Shown: positions 42,374-52,540 of the stretch, one piece after another
How the letters are laid out: each line of letters begins with the position of its first letter
Numbering within the stretch: the first letter of the stretch is position 1
Assembly (NCBI GenBank): GCA_001897855.1
Contig: MKUO01000004.1
Span: 62,001-126,000 of the forward strand
Reading direction: 5' to 3'
Source of the DNA: Bacteroidetes bacterium 43-93
GTDB taxonomy: Bacteria > Bacteroidota > Bacteroidia > Chitinophagales > Chitinophagaceae
Length of the DNA: 64,000 nucleotides
Position numbers and translations under genes: made by a program
Notes under the pieces: model-generated
Databases searched by the model: none
The model's input: the letters and a program-made list of their open reading frames with translations, nothing else
Told to the model about the DNA's origin: nothing

Positions 42374-44977
42374 ATGAACCTGAATAATTTTACCATTAAA
42401 GCGCAGGAAATGCTGCAACAAGCACAGCAACTCGCTTATAACAATCAGAGCCCGAGCATTGATACCGTACACCTGCTCCAGGCATTACTGGACGACCAGG
42501 ACGGGCCTACCTCCTACCTATTGAAAAAGAACAACGCCAATTTGAACATGATCAACGCCAAATTGGAAGAATTGATAGGCCGCATGCCCAAGATGCAAAA
42601 TGGTGAACCGGCTCAGAACATTAGCAGGGAACTGAATAATGTATTACTGAAATCTGCCAATAACCTGAAGGAATTCAAAGACGAATTTGTTACGCAAGAG
42701 CACCTGCTGATAAGTTTGTTACAGGTAAACGATGAAACGTCTAAGATATTAAAGGATGCAGGCCTTACAGAAAAAGGCCTTATAGCAGCCATTAAAGAAT
42801 TAAGGAAAGGCAGTACCGTTAATTCCCAGACATCTGAGCAACAATTCAATTCGCTGGAAAAATATGGTAAGAACCTGAATGAACTTGCCCGCAACGGTAA
42901 ACTGGACCCCGTAATTGGCCGTGATGAAGAGATACGCCGTACACTGCATATCCTTTCGCGCAGGAGCAAAAACAACCCAATATTGGTAGGTGAACCCGGT
43001 GTTGGTAAAACAGCTATCGTAGAAGGCCTGGCGCACAGGATCATTAATGGAGATGTACCCGATAGTCTGAAATCGAAAATCATTTATGCACTGGACATGG
43101 GTGCATTAATGGCCGGTGCCAAATACCGTGGTGAATTTGAAGAACGCCTGAAAGCTGTAGTAAAAGAAGTATCAGAAAGCGATGGAGAGATCATTCTTTT
43201 TATAGATGAGATACATACGCTGATAGGCGCCGGCGCCATGGAAGGTGCCATGGATGCGGCTAATATATTGAAGCCTGCATTGGCACGTGGTGAACTGAGA
43301 GCGATAGGTGCTACTACACTGAATGAATACCAAAAGTATTTTGAGAAAGATAAAGCATTAGAACGCCGTTTCCAGAAAGTGTTTGTAGATGAACCTACGC
43401 CGGAAGATGCAATATCTATATTGCGCGGACTGAAAGACAGGTACGAAAGCCACCACCAGGTACGCATCAAAGACGAAGCTATTATAGCTGCTGTGGAATT
43501 ATCGCACAGGTATATTACTGATAGGTTCCTGCCAGACAAGGCTATAGACCTGATAGATGAAAGTGCTGCCAAGCTGAAGCTGGAATTGAACTCTATGCCC
43601 GAGGAACTAGATGAACTGGAACGCAGGATCCGCCAGCTGGAGATTGAAAGAGAAGCCATCAAGCGCGAAAATGATGAGCAGAAGCTGAAGGAATTGAACA
43701 ACGATATCGCTATGCTTACTGTGCAGCGCGATACCTTTAAGGCCAAATGGATGGATGAAAAGGAGATCGTTGATAAGATAAATAAAGCCAAGACCAATAT
43801 TGAAAACCTGAAACAAGCTGCTGAAGTTGCAGAGCGCGAAGGTGACTATGGTAAGGTTGCGGAAATACGATACGGAAAGATCAAAGAAGAAGAGGCAAAC
43901 GTAGCGCAATACAGCAAGCAACTGGATGAAATGGACAACCAGCACAAACGTTTGCTGAAGGAAGAAGTAGATGCGGAAGATATTGCCGAAAGCGTAGCCA
44001 AGGCAACAGGTATACCGGTGCAGCGCATGCTGCAGAGCGAACGTGAAAAGCTGCTGAACCTGGAAGAAGAACTACATAAACGTGTGGTAGGACAGGATGA
44101 AGCTATAGAAGTAGTAGCAGATGCCATCCGCCGTGGACGGGCAGGCTTGCATGACCCGCGCCGCCCGATAGGCTCTTTCATATTCCTGGGTACTACTGGC
44201 GTGGGTAAGACGGAACTGGCAAAAGCGTTGGCAGAAGTATTGTTTGACGACGATAGTATGATGACCCGTATTGACATGAGTGAATACCAGGAAAAGCACA
44301 GCGTTAGCCGATTGGTGGGTGCCCCTCCGGGATATGTAGGCTACGAAGAAGGCGGCCAGTTGACGGAAGCAGTGCGACGCAAACCATATTCTGTAGTATT
44401 ACTGGATGAGATCGAAAAAGCGCACCCTGATACCTTCAATGTATTATTACAGGTGCTGGATGATGGTCGATTGACAGATAATAAGGGCAGGGTAGTGAAC
44501 TTTAAGAACACTATCATCATTATGACCAGCAATATGGGCAGCCATATTATACAGGAGAACTTTGCAGACCTGGAAGGCCGGAATATTGAGGATGTAGTAG
44601 ATGCTACTAAGGAACAAGTGATGGACCTGCTAAGACAAAGTATGCGACCTGAATTCCTGAACAGGGTAGATGATATCGTGATGTTCCACCCGTTGATGCG
44701 TAAGGAAATAAAAAATATCATACGCATACAATTGCAGCAACTGCAAAACCAGTTGAAGGAACAAGGTATAGACCTGCAGTTCTCTGACTACGCACTGGAT
44801 TATCTTTCACAAAAAGGATTTGATCCGCAATATGGTGCAAGGCCGCTGAAACGTGTGATACAAAAAGATGTAGTGAACCTGTTGAGCAAAAAGATCATAG
44901 CAGGCGATATAGATAAAACAAAACCGGTACTGATAGATGTATTTGATGGGGTAGTGGTAGTTAGGAACGAAGGTTAA
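42374..44977 (+). CDS. clpB: ATP-dependent disaggregase ClpB
   Basis: 867 residues, full-length ClpB. N-domain with two Clp_N repeats (about 1-145). AAA1 with Walker A GEPGVGKT at 206-213 and [11 protein letters not shown]. The long middle coiled coil (about 405-525) with Leu/Glu heptads distinguishes it from ClpA/C. AAA2 has [24 protein letters not shown] and the C-terminal ClpB small domain [16 protein letters not shown]. It extracts proteins from aggregates with DnaK. Terminator directly downstream. No CIRCE element seen upstream. Confidence 0.97.
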   Translation: MNLNNFTIKAQEMLQQAQQLAYNNQSPSIDTVHLLQALLDDQDGPTSYLLKKNNANLNMINAKLEELIGRMPKMQNGEPAQNISRELNNVLLKSANNLKEFKDEFVTQEHLLISLLQVNDETSKILKDAGLTEKGLIAAIKELRKGSTVNSQTSEQQFNSLEKYGKNLNELARNGKLDPVIGRDEEIRRTLHILSRRSKNNPILVGEPGVGKTAIVEGLAHRIINGDVPDSLKSKIIYALDMGALMAGAKYRGEFEERLKAVVKEVSESDGEIILFIDEIHTLIGAGAMEGAMDAANILKPALARGELRAIGATTLNEYQKYFEKDKALERRFQKVFVDEPTPEDAISILRGLKDRYESHHQVRIKDEAIIAAVELSHRYITDRFLPDKAIDLIDESAAKLKLELNSMPEELDELERRIRQLEIEREAIKRENDEQKLKELNNDIAMLTVQRDTFKAKWMDEKEIVDKINKAKTNIENLKQAAEVAEREGDYGKVAEIRYGKIKEEEANVAQYSKQLDEMDNQHKRLLKEEVDAEDIAESVAKATGIPVQRMLQSEREKLLNLEEELHKRVVGQDEAIEVVADAIRRGRAGLHDPRRPIGSFIFLGTTGVGKTELAKALAEVLFDDDSMMTRIDMSEYQEKHSVSRLVGAPPGYVGYEEGGQLTEAVRRKPYSVVLLDEIEKAHPDTFNVLLQVLDDGRLTDNKGRVVNFKNTIIIMTSNMGSHIIQENFADLEGRNIEDVVDATKEQVMDLLRQSMRPEFLNRVDDIVMFHPLMRKEIKNIIRIQLQQLQNQLKEQGIDLQFSDYALDYLSQKGFDPQYGARPLKRVIQKDVVNLLSKKIIAGDIDKTKPVLIDVFDGVVVVRNEG

Positions 44978-45002
44978 GATATATCAGTATTGTATAATAA
45001 AC

Positions 45003-45031
45003 GCGGCCATTTATCTGGCCGCTTTTCCTTT
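45003..45031 (+). terminator. Terminator of clpB
   Basis: GCGGCC ... GGCCGC stem with an 8-nt loop followed by TTTTCCTTTT. Confidence 0.92.
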
Positions 45032-45068
45032 TGGAACAATTTTTATATTTGGTTGTTAAACAACCCAT

Positions 45069-45410
45069 ATGCGGACGATACTTTGCCTCCTTGTTTCCAA
45101 TTGTTTTATGACCTATGCCTGGTATGGCCATCTGCGTAAGGCAGGGGAGATGCCACTATTAAAGTTGGTGTTCATCAGCTGGGGGATAGCGTTTTTTGAA
45201 TACCTGTTTATGGTGCCTGCCAATAATAAGTTTGGACTGAAGGAAGGCTATTCTCCTTTTCAATTAAAAACAATACAGGAAGTAATATCACTAAGCGTAT
45301 TCTGTGTGTTTGCGCTGGTTTTCTTAAAAGAGCCTTTTAAATGGAATTATGCAGTTGCGTTTGTAATGATATTAGGGGCAGTGTATTTTATGTTTTATCC
45401 CACAAAATAG
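45069..45410 (+). CDS. DMT-family protein (DUF486)
   Basis: 113 residues with four transmembrane helices (about 3-20, 28-50, 65-87 and 93-110). Typical DUF486 features are the N-terminal NCFMTYAWYGHL, WGIAFFEYLFMVPANN and the Gln/Glu-containing third helix LKTIQEVISLSVFCVFA. The function of this small multidrug-resistance-like family is unknown. Short convergent spacing (1 bp) with the hydrolase gene that follows. Confidence 0.85.
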   Translation: MRTILCLLVSNCFMTYAWYGHLRKAGEMPLLKLVFISWGIAFFEYLFMVPANNKFGLKEGYSPFQLKTIQEVISLSVFCVFALVFLKEPFKWNYAVAFVMILGAVYFMFYPTK

Positions 45411-45411
45411 G

Positions 45412-46440
45412 TTACCATGTTTTTGTATTAAGCCAATTGATCAATGATACCGTTGACTCTTTATGGTTAATTTCAATATTAAAGTTTAAGGTTTTTGAAG
45501 AGCGGGCTTCCTGTTCTGTTACAAGAATGGGCTTGAAATTTATCGTAGTGTTGCCGGATAATAGTTTGGCATAAGTGTCTGTATCAATATCTTCCCTCGC
45601 GTACTCAAGCTCAGACATATTATATGTTTTACCGATCTTTTTCTTAAAGGGGTATATTTCCTTTAGTATGCCATCGATCACTAAACCATCAACAGGTGGA
45701 TAGATGAACATTTTACCATCGGTTGAGGTATTGCGGTTTTCCTTTTTCAGCAATTGAAGACATAATTCAAAATCCTGCTTCTTGTAGGCACCGAATTCAT
45801 GGTTGCCTTCCCTTAACATAAAATAGGTATGCTCGTTCACCATCTGCTGTCGCCTGAATTCCGTTAGGAGAAATTCATACGGTATCACTTTGTCTGAAAT
45901 GGTAGAAGCATAAACTATATTCTTGCCTATGACTTTGAAATGATCGACCTTTCTGTAATAATTGTTTAGCTGTGGGTAGCCATTGAAAATAATTGTTCCG
46001 TCGAATTTTTCCGGGTGATTATTGAAAAAGCGGAAAGCACCTGTGCCTCCATCAGAAAAGCCAGAGATATAGACTTTGTTGTATTGAGAAGCATATTTAT
46101 CTAGTAACTTAGATATGAATTGCTCACCACCGTTTTCCAGCCAGTTATATTCATTGTATGCTATAGGCAATATCAAATCATATCCATTTTCATTAAGCGT
46201 CGTGAGGAATTGAGCATTTCCCTCAACTAATTCTTCGGGAGTTAAGTTTATTAATTCCTGTTTGCCCTTAAACTGACTAACACCACCATGCATATAAATC
46301 ACCAGGCCTGATTTGATAGCTTGTATTGAATTGATCCTGTGATAAAGAAGTTGAGTTTTATCAACAGTAATAGTGTCTGCTGCAAAGCAATAATTTGCGG
46401 TTACAAGACAAACACAAACAAACAATGTTTTTATGTTCAT
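45412..46440 (-). CDS. Secreted alpha/beta-hydrolase-like protein
   Basis: Start taken at 46440 (MNIKTLFVCVCLVTANYCFAAD), a clear signal peptide; an ATG three codons upstream also exists. The alpha/beta hydrolase order is visible: oxyanion region VIYMHGGVS, nucleophile elbow GFSDGG, late Asp/His region with LREGNHEFG. It resembles dienelactone-hydrolase/PHB-depolymerase-type secreted esterases, but the substrate is unknown. A C-terminal beta-rich segment of about 120 residues follows the catalytic fold (TINFKPILVTEQEA). Confidence 0.75.
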   Translation of the reverse strand: MNIKTLFVCVCLVTANYCFAADTITVDKTQLLYHRINSIQAIKSGLVIYMHGGVSQFKGKQELINLTPEELVEGNAQFLTTLNENGYDLILPIAYNEYNWLENGGEQFISKLLDKYASQYNKVYISGFSDGGTGAFRFFNNHPEKFDGTIIFNGYPQLNNYYRKVDHFKVIGKNIVYASTISDKVIPYEFLLTEFRRQQMVNEHTYFMLREGNHEFGAYKKQDFELCLQLLKKENRNTSTDGKMFIYPPVDGLVIDGILKEIYPFKKKIGKTYNMSELEYAREDIDTDTYAKLLSGNTTINFKPILVTEQEARSSKTLNFNIEINHKESTVSLINWLNTKTW

Positions 46441-46508
46441 AGTAGCCAAAGATATTATATTATAAATATAATATCTATTGTAGGGAGCTAGGTCTCTAAA
46501 CCTTTCGG

Positions 46509-47819
46509 CTAATCCGTTTCGGGTTCCAGTTTTAAAACCTTAAGAATCGGGGCTTTTACATAAGTCACACCAACTACCACTAAGGTCATAATACCACCGA
46601 ACACTACGGCAGGTACTGTGCCCATCCATTTGGCAGTTGCACCACTTTCCAACGCCCCAAATTCGTTGGACGAGCTAATGAACATGGTGCTTACCGCGGC
46701 AACACGGCCGCGCATATTGTCTGGAGTATATAATTGTAGAATCGTTCCGCGTATGATGACGCTGATCTGATCGAACATACCACCAACAAGCAATGCCATA
46801 AAGGAAAGGACCACATTGGTAGATATACCAAATATGATGGTGCAGACACCAAAGCCGGCGATACATAACAGCAGCTTAATGCCCGGGTTTGTCTTTAACG
46901 GTATGAAAGACAGAAAGAACGACATGATGATCGCGCCGATGGCCGGCGCTGCCCTCAGCCATCCAAAACCTACTTCGCCTACTTTTAATATATCATCGGC
47001 ATATACAGGCAGCAAGGCAACTGCGCCGCCAAACAAGACGGCAAACATATCTAATGCTAAAGCCGATAATATTACCTGTGTGCTGAATACAAATTTTAAA
47101 CCCTGCCCCAGGCTCTTTAAGATAGATTCCTTCTCAGATGAGTAGACCGGTTGTTTGGGTATTCGCAGTAAGGTAAATAACGCTGCTATCTCTATTGCAA
47201 AGACAGTACCCAGGCTGATGCTGAAACCGCCTATCGCTATCATGGCGCCACCTATCAGCGGGCCAATAACAGCACCCATTTGCCAGGCTGTGCTGCTCCA
47301 TACATTGGCATTGGAATAGAATTTTTTAGGGACTATAGTACCGAACAAGGCAAAGGTTGCTGGGCTGATAAAAGCCCGAATGGCTCCTCCGACAAATACC
47401 CCTGCATAGATAAGCCATACAGTAAGTGATACGCCCGCCTTTTCCTGGAACCATTGACGGGATAGTAACACATATAGACAAGTAAGCACCAGGTAGCTGG
47501 CGATACATTTTATTAATACCCCTTTCTTTTCTCTTTTATCAACCATATGGCCGGAGAATAGCGAAACACCAATGGCCGGTATCACCTCCGCAAGCCCCAA
47601 CATACCCAGCGAAAGCTGGTCTTTAGTAAGTCGGTACACCATATAACTGATAATGGTAGTTTGCATATTGAGCGCCATAATAATGGCAAACCTCATTCCC
47701 AGGTAATTCTTGAAATCAGGATAACGAAGTGTCCTGTTTTTGAGCAGGAACGATATATAAGGACGCAAAATGGATGCTTTGGTAGTACGCAAATTTACAT
47801 ACAGGAAATTGGTAGCCAA
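46509..47819 (-). CDS. Major facilitator superfamily transporter (EntS/MFS_3-like)
   Basis: 436 residues, 12 transmembrane helices. Long N-terminal cytoplasmic segment with YRLTKDQLSLGMLGLAEVIPAIG, then SGHMVDKREKKGVLI, the cytoplasmic MFS loop. The YSNANVWSSTAWQMGAVIGPLIGGAMIAIGG segment matches MFS_3 carriers such as EntS that export siderophores or other metabolites. Divergently adjacent to the permease gene starting at 47839. Confidence 0.87.
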   Translation of the reverse strand: MATNFLYVNLRTTKASILRPYISFLLKNRTLRYPDFKNYLGMRFAIIMALNMQTTIISYMVYRLTKDQLSLGMLGLAEVIPAIGVSLFSGHMVDKREKKGVLIKCIASYLVLTCLYVLLSRQWFQEKAGVSLTVWLIYAGVFVGGAIRAFISPATFALFGTIVPKKFYSNANVWSSTAWQMGAVIGPLIGGAMIAIGGFSISLGTVFAIEIAALFTLLRIPKQPVYSSEKESILKSLGQGLKFVFSTQVILSALALDMFAVLFGGAVALLPVYADDILKVGEVGFGWLRAAPAIGAIIMSFFLSFIPLKTNPGIKLLLCIAGFGVCTIIFGISTNVVLSFMALLVGGMFDQISVIIRGTILQLYTPDNMRGRVAAVSTMFISSSNEFGALESGATAKWMGTVPAVVFGGIMTLVVVGVTYVKAPILKVLKLEPETD

Positions 47820-47838
47820 ACGTTAAATTTGCTTGTTC

Positions 47839-49092
47839 ATGAACCGTACGGCGCAAATTATCGGTACCAGCATCCTGCAGGCTTTCCACGAGCTCAGGGC
47901 TAATAAACTGCGCACATTCCTATCTCTTTTGGGTGTTACTATCGGCATATTTTGCATTATAGCAGTGCTTACCGTGCTGGATAGTATGAAAAATAACATC
48001 AAACAATCCCTTTCATCACTTGGTAGTGATGTTATATATGTAGGCCGGTGGCCGTGGATGGGAGAGGATGGTGATTATAAATGGTGGGAATTTCAGCGCA
48101 GGCCCAGTATGACCCTGAAAGAACTAAAAGCGGTGCAGGATAATGTGACCGGGGCTCAATACACTACGCTGTGTTTTACCAAACGTAATCTCAACATCAA
48201 ACACAACGACCAGGAGATCGAAGGAATCTCCGGTTACGCGGTAACAGATAATTTTGATAAGGTTCAGAATATAGATATAGCACAGGGGCGTTATCTAAGT
48301 GCATCAGAGCTGGAAGGCGCCAGTAATTCGGTAGTGCTTGGTGATAAAGTATATACAGAATTATTCGGAGCAACCAACCCGATCGGTAAGACAGTTACTT
48401 TTTTGGGCAGGCAGTTCAACGTGATAGGTGTGATGAAAAAAGTGGGGCAGGATATGACCGGTTTTAATTTTGACGAAGGGCTTATCTTTTCTTATTACAC
48501 CGCATCATCGATACTGGATACACGGTCCATTTTTTCTGATCCTAACCTGATAATAAAAGTAAAGGATGGCAGGAATGCCATGGACGTAAAAGATGAGGTG
48601 GATGGTGCGCTGAGGACAGTCCGAAAAGTGAAGCCCGGACAAAAAAGCGATTTTGCCTTGAACCAGCTGAGCCAGGTATCAGAACGGCTGGATATTATCT
48701 TTGACAGCATTAATATGATAGGACGTATCATTGGTGCCTTTTCACTGATTGTTGGAGCATTTGGTATAGCTAATATCATGTTCGTAACCGTAAAGGAACG
48801 CACCAAACAAATAGGCCTGAAGAAAGCGTTAGGTGCAAGGTCGCGTAGCATACTCACCGAATTCCTGGCGGAAGCAGTGACCCTTTGCATAGCGGGTGGA
48901 TTGGTAGGTATCGTGATCGTATTGTTGCTGAGCCTGGCACTTACCTATGGTGCAGATTTCCCCGTAACATTGTCAATCAAGAATTTTTCTTTGGGTATAG
49001 GTATCTCGGCATTGGTAGGCATACTGGCAGGATATATACCTGCGCGCACCGCCTCTAAACTAGATCCTGTAGTTGCTATACGCTCCAACTAA
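47839..49092 (+). CDS. MacB/FtsX-type ABC transporter permease
   Basis: Start at ATG 47839 (a TTG at 47833 is possible). 417 residues. Core MacB architecture: N-terminal helix (about 22-43), periplasmic MacB_PCD domain (about 45-270), then three helices (about 285-315, 340-370, 375-405), with the typical FGIANIMFVTVKERTKQIGLKKALGARSRSIL, a cytoplasmic coupling segment before the last helices. No cognate ATPase in the window. Overlaps nothing; a phosphoribosyltransferase gene follows 7 bp downstream. Confidence 0.9.
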   Translation: MNRTAQIIGTSILQAFHELRANKLRTFLSLLGVTIGIFCIIAVLTVLDSMKNNIKQSLSSLGSDVIYVGRWPWMGEDGDYKWWEFQRRPSMTLKELKAVQDNVTGAQYTTLCFTKRNLNIKHNDQEIEGISGYAVTDNFDKVQNIDIAQGRYLSASELEGASNSVVLGDKVYTELFGATNPIGKTVTFLGRQFNVIGVMKKVGQDMTGFNFDEGLIFSYYTASSILDTRSIFSDPNLIIKVKDGRNAMDVKDEVDGALRTVRKVKPGQKSDFALNQLSQVSERLDIIFDSINMIGRIIGAFSLIVGAFGIANIMFVTVKERTKQIGLKKALGARSRSILTEFLAEAVTLCIAGGLVGIVIVLLLSLALTYGADFPVTLSIKNFSLGIGISALVGILAGYIPARTASKLDPVVAIRSN

Positions 49093-49099
49093 AATATAT

Positions 49100-49597
49100 A
49101 TGGGTAAACAAAAAGTACTGATACTCGATAAGGAAAGAATAGACCAGAAGCTGCAACGTATGGCTTACCAGATATGGGAAAGCAATAGCAATGAAACGGG
49201 TGTAACATTGCTGGGTATAAAAGGCAGCGGACTTGTTGTAGCCAACAATCTTGCTTACTACCTGAAGAAAATAAGCCCGCTGAAAGTACAGGTGCTTCCG
49301 CTGAATATGAATAAAAAGCAGCCAAGGAACGAGATAAAACTGGATAAAGATATTACAGATACATCTGTTGTGCTGGTAGATGATGTGGCTAATTCAGGCA
49401 AGACGCTGTTGTATGCATTACGCCCGGTGCTGGACTATGAAACCCGTAAGATACAGATTGCAGTATTGGTAGACCGTAAGCATAAATCTTTTCCCGTGTC
49501 GCCTGACATCGTTGGCCACTCTGTAGCTACTACACTGCAGGAACATATAGAAGTAGAAACAGATGGGGATGAGGTGACGGCTGCGTATTTGCAATGA
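49100..49597 (+). CDS. PyrR-like phosphoribosyltransferase
   Basis: Start at ATG 49100; the frame is open from 49073 but the upstream extension overlaps the preceding gene. 165 residues. PRPP-binding loop VVLVDDVANSGKTLLYALRP, N-terminal MAYQIWESN and LLGIKGSGLVVANNLAYYL. The size and motifs match PyrR/uracil phosphoribosyltransferase-type enzymes, which make UMP or regulate pyrimidine genes by RNA binding. Bacteroidota typically carry such proteins. Followed by two heptamer arrays. Confidence 0.87.
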   Translation: MGKQKVLILDKERIDQKLQRMAYQIWESNSNETGVTLLGIKGSGLVVANNLAYYLKKISPLKVQVLPLNMNKKQPRNEIKLDKDITDTSVVLVDDVANSGKTLLYALRPVLDYETRKIQIAVLVDRKHKSFPVSPDIVGHSVATTLQEHIEVETDGDEVTAAYLQ

Positions 49598-49599
49598 TG

Positions 49600-49725
49600 C
49601 TAGATGCTGGATATTGGATACTTGATACTTGATACTTGATACTGGATGCTTGATGTTGGACGGACTAACCAACTACCCCAGACTTACGACTCACGACTCA
49701 AAACTCACGACTCAAAACTCACGAC
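49600..49725. repeat. Two tandem heptamer arrays between PRT and isoaspartyl peptidase
   Basis: Array 1 (49600-49662) has nine uninterrupted 7-bp units of the type CTTGATA (CTAGATG, CTGGATA, TTGGATA, three CTTGATA, CTGGATG, CTTGATG, TTGGACG). Array 2 (49684-49725) has six 7-bp units alternating TCACGAC and TCAAAAC. Both start right after the stop codon of the preceding gene and end 12 bp before the next ATG at 49738. They look like the heptamer tandem repeats known from cyanobacteria (STRR). Confidence 0.9.
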
Positions 49726-49737
49726 AAATAATTTAGA

Positions 49738-50691
49738 ATGATAACATTAGTAATACATGGTGGCGCGGGCAATATCACCCCTGCTATGATGAACAGGGAG
49801 CAGGAAATAGAATACGATAATGGACTAAAGAATGCCCTTGATGCAGGATATGCCATTCTGAAAAATGGTGGCAGCTCGCTGGACGCAATCGTTGCGGCGA
49901 TCACGGTGCTGGAGGATAATCCGATCTTCAATGCCGGGCGCGGCTCTGTATTTACCAAAAAGGGATTGCATGAAATGGATGCGGCTGTGATGAATGGTAA
50001 GACATTGGAAGCAGGCGCCGTATCGGGTGTTCGCAGTATCAAAAATCCTATAACGCTGGCTAAAGAAGTAATGCTGCATTCCGGCCACGTGTTCCTTAGC
50101 GGCAGCGGTGCCAGTGAATTTGCCCTAAGCCGTGGCATAGAACAGGCAACGGATGATTACTTCTTTAACAAGCAACGTTATGAGCAATGGGTAAAGATCC
50201 GCGACAGCGATTTTACACAACTGGACCATGAAGGCGATAATCTGAAAGGTGCAGTAGCGCCAAACCCCGATCATAAATTTGGTACTGTTGGCGCAGTAGC
50301 ATGTGATGCCGAAGGCAACCTTGCAGCAGGTACTTCTACCGGTGGCATGACCAACAAACGCTTTGGCCGTATTGGCGATAGCCCTGTTATTGGCGCCGGT
50401 ACTTATGCCAATAATGCATCCTGTGCTATTTCCTGCACAGGGCATGGTGAATACTTTTTGAGAGCCGTGGTGGCGCACGATGTATCGTGCCTGATGGAAT
50501 ACAAAGGACTAAGCCTGCAGGAAGCCTGCAATGTGGTGATAAAAGATAAACTGGTGAAGATGGGTGGCGAAGGTGGATTGATAGGTGTGGATGCACAAGG
50601 CAACCATACTTTCTGCTTTAATTCGGCAGGCATGTATCGAGCTATGCGTAACAGCGAGGGCAAAGAAGAGATAGCGTATTACGGAGTATAA
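49738..50691 (+). CDS. Isoaspartyl peptidase / L-asparaginase (Ntn hydrolase)
   Basis: 317 residues. Catalytic Thr183 in HKFGTVGAVACD starts the beta subunit after self-cleavage. Other marks are HGGAGNI near the N-terminus, NAGRGSVFT and GRIGDSPVIGAGTYA. The family removes beta-aspartyl residues and can hydrolyse asparagine. A hairpin follows the stop codon. Confidence 0.94.
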   Translation: MITLVIHGGAGNITPAMMNREQEIEYDNGLKNALDAGYAILKNGGSSLDAIVAAITVLEDNPIFNAGRGSVFTKKGLHEMDAAVMNGKTLEAGAVSGVRSIKNPITLAKEVMLHSGHVFLSGSGASEFALSRGIEQATDDYFFNKQRYEQWVKIRDSDFTQLDHEGDNLKGAVAPNPDHKFGTVGAVACDAEGNLAAGTSTGGMTNKRFGRIGDSPVIGAGTYANNASCAISCTGHGEYFLRAVVAHDVSCLMEYKGLSLQEACNVVIKDKLVKMGGEGGLIGVDAQGNHTFCFNSAGMYRAMRNSEGKEEIAYYGV

Positions 50692-50711
50692 TCAGTGCCA
50701 AAATATACTTG

Positions 50712-50747
50712 ATATCCCAACAGCAATGCTATTTGTTGTTGGGATAT
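50712..50747. terminator. Hairpin between isoaspartyl peptidase and DoxX-like gene
   Basis: ATATCCCAACA ... TGTTGTTGGGATAT stem with a loop of about 11 nt, overlapping the last codons of the DoxX-like gene. The T run after it is weak. Likely acts for the plus strand. Confidence 0.45.
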
Positions 50748-51952
50748 TCATTTATCCAATGAAAACCTGTATTGGCAAGCCTGAATGAACTTAATGGTTT
50801 GTTGTGTATATAGAGTCTGGTTGTATCGCCCGGTTTAGCGGATAATAAGGTCATTTGCCCGTTGGCTTTTGTATAGCGGTAAATCGTTCCAACAGAATCT
50901 TCATCAGTTAACAAACGGATAGTGTGATTGATGGTATCGATGCTGCAGATATATCGCTTACCCTCTCCATTGGTGGTTTGTGTATATGCAGCGTTATTCA
51001 TGTCTATCGCCAGGTAATGCCATACCTTATCGCTTGTGATCAACGGGGCAAGTGTATCGCGGTTGTGAATATGACTATCAACTTCATACAATCCATAAAG
51101 CGGTGGTTTTTTGAAAAACTCGTTATATGCATTTATAGTGCCCAGCTGCCCCCAACCAAGCAATACCAATACAAGGCCTTTAATAATTCCTCTTGCCCAC
51201 CGCTGCCTGCGTGTATTGTATATTGCTATTGCAGGAGGAGGTTCTAATTTTTTATGAGAGATGAAAAATGACCAAAGTCTTGGAATGTATGGCGTGCAGA
51301 TGAATATTGTAGCAAGCAACAGGTGAGAGGAGAATAGTTTTACCGGGATATCATAACAGAAGTTCAATGCGACGATATTGCAGAGCACCGTCATGGTAAA
51401 CAGGCAACCAAACATAGTGGTGCGCCTGAATAACAGAAGCAGACCGCCAACAACCTCAAGAGAGCCTGTAAATACATTATAAGCCCTGGAATAGCCCATA
51501 AATGTCCATGCGAGGTTCATAGGTGAGGCATCGCCATAAGGCTTTATTAATGTCCGGAATGCTGGAAAGGGAAACTGCGAGTACATTATTTTTGAGAAGC
51601 CATACGACAGCATGTAATACGCAATACAATACCGTATTAATACTATCACCCAATAGAACAGGGTATTGTAGCTTTTCCGCCTGCTATCTGCGATCCACCA
51701 AATGAGAGAACCGGCAAATGCAATAACAAGCATACATAGTAGCTGGATATAATTATAAGTTGTATCGCCGCTTCCGTTTGGGTAAACAGTTATTTCCTTC
51801 CAGATATGAAGCCTTTGTCCAGCCCGTAATACTATGGGGTCCCAGGCAGAGTCGAAAAATGGTGTATAGAAATAAATAAAAAAGTAAAGCGCAAAAAAGC
51901 GTAACAATTGCTTTTGCAATACTGACCAGGGCACAGGTATGTCGCTTGTCAT
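50729..51952 (-). CDS. DoxX-like integral membrane protein
   Basis: 407 residues. Membrane segments are visible at about 15-28, 73-88, 95-120, 155-175, 180-205, 210-225 and 260-278; the part with CIAYYMLSYGFSKIMYSQFPFP and SLEVVGGLLLLFRRTTMFGCLFTM is DoxX-like. The C-terminal third (280-407) is a soluble domain with beta strands (HYLAIDMNNAAYTQ, IYRYTKANGQMTLLS). No catalytic motif seen. Function unknown. Confidence 0.75.
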   Translation of the reverse strand: MTSDIPVPWSVLQKQLLRFFALYFFIYFYTPFFDSAWDPIVLRAGQRLHIWKEITVYPNGSGDTTYNYIQLLCMLVIAFAGSLIWWIADSRRKSYNTLFYWVIVLIRYCIAYYMLSYGFSKIMYSQFPFPAFRTLIKPYGDASPMNLAWTFMGYSRAYNVFTGSLEVVGGLLLLFRRTTMFGCLFTMTVLCNIVALNFCYDIPVKLFSSHLLLATIFICTPYIPRLWSFFISHKKLEPPPAIAIYNTRRQRWARGIIKGLVLVLLGWGQLGTINAYNEFFKKPPLYGLYEVDSHIHNRDTLAPLITSDKVWHYLAIDMNNAAYTQTTNGEGKRYICSIDTINHTIRLLTDEDSVGTIYRYTKANGQMTLLSAKPGDTTRLYIHNKPLSSFRLANTGFHWINEYPNNK

Positions 51953-52106
51953 AGAATAACAGATAACGTTACCTAAAATAGAAAATTACCCCGATGACTT
52001 CTAATAGGATAGGTTTAGGCCAATAATTTTTTTTCAAAACCGGAAAACCATTGTCACGGCATTGTCGTATATGCTCTCATATCGTTGAACCTTTAAAATA
52101 AATGGT

Positions 52107-52529
52107 ATGGGTAAAAAACTTAAAAAGGTATTGATAACCAGTGCAGTTACGATTGCTCTGCTGATTATAGTGTTAGGTGTTCATATTTACCTGGTGACCA
52201 GGCCGCACATCGACGAGCATACTATTTCTATGACGCGGATAGATATAAAACAGGATATATCTGCAGAGCAAGGGGCGGGCATTACCAACTGGTTGTATCA
52301 GCAGAAAGGCATAGACCACGTAGTATGTAATGCAGATGTGAACAACGTTGTATTTACCTACTACCCGGCACAGGTAAATGCAGATGAATTGACACAATCA
52401 CTCAATAGCACATTTCACTACGAGGGGCATAGATATATACCGGACGAAGCCGCAATGAAAAGCGGATGCCCGGTAGCGCCCAATTCATTCGCCTACCGTG
52501 TAGTCAAATATTTTCAAAAGATTATCTAA
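52107..52529 (+). CDS. Membrane-anchored HMA-like protein
   Basis: 140 residues. Basic N-terminus, one transmembrane helix (about 9-30), then a domain with the alternating pattern of a small ferredoxin-like (HMA) fold: TRIDIKQDIS, AGITNWLYQQKGIDHVVCNADVNNVVFTYYPAQVNADELTQSL. There is no CxxC metal motif, so metal binding is doubtful. The C-terminus has a Cys in KSGCPVAP. Next to a truncated-globin lipoprotein gene by 11 bp. Confidence 0.7.
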   Translation: MGKKLKKVLITSAVTIALLIIVLGVHIYLVTRPHIDEHTISMTRIDIKQDISAEQGAGITNWLYQQKGIDHVVCNADVNNVVFTYYPAQVNADELTQSLNSTFHYEGHRYIPDEAAMKSGCPVAPNSFAYRVVKYFQKII

Positions 52530-52540
52530 CCACCATAATT

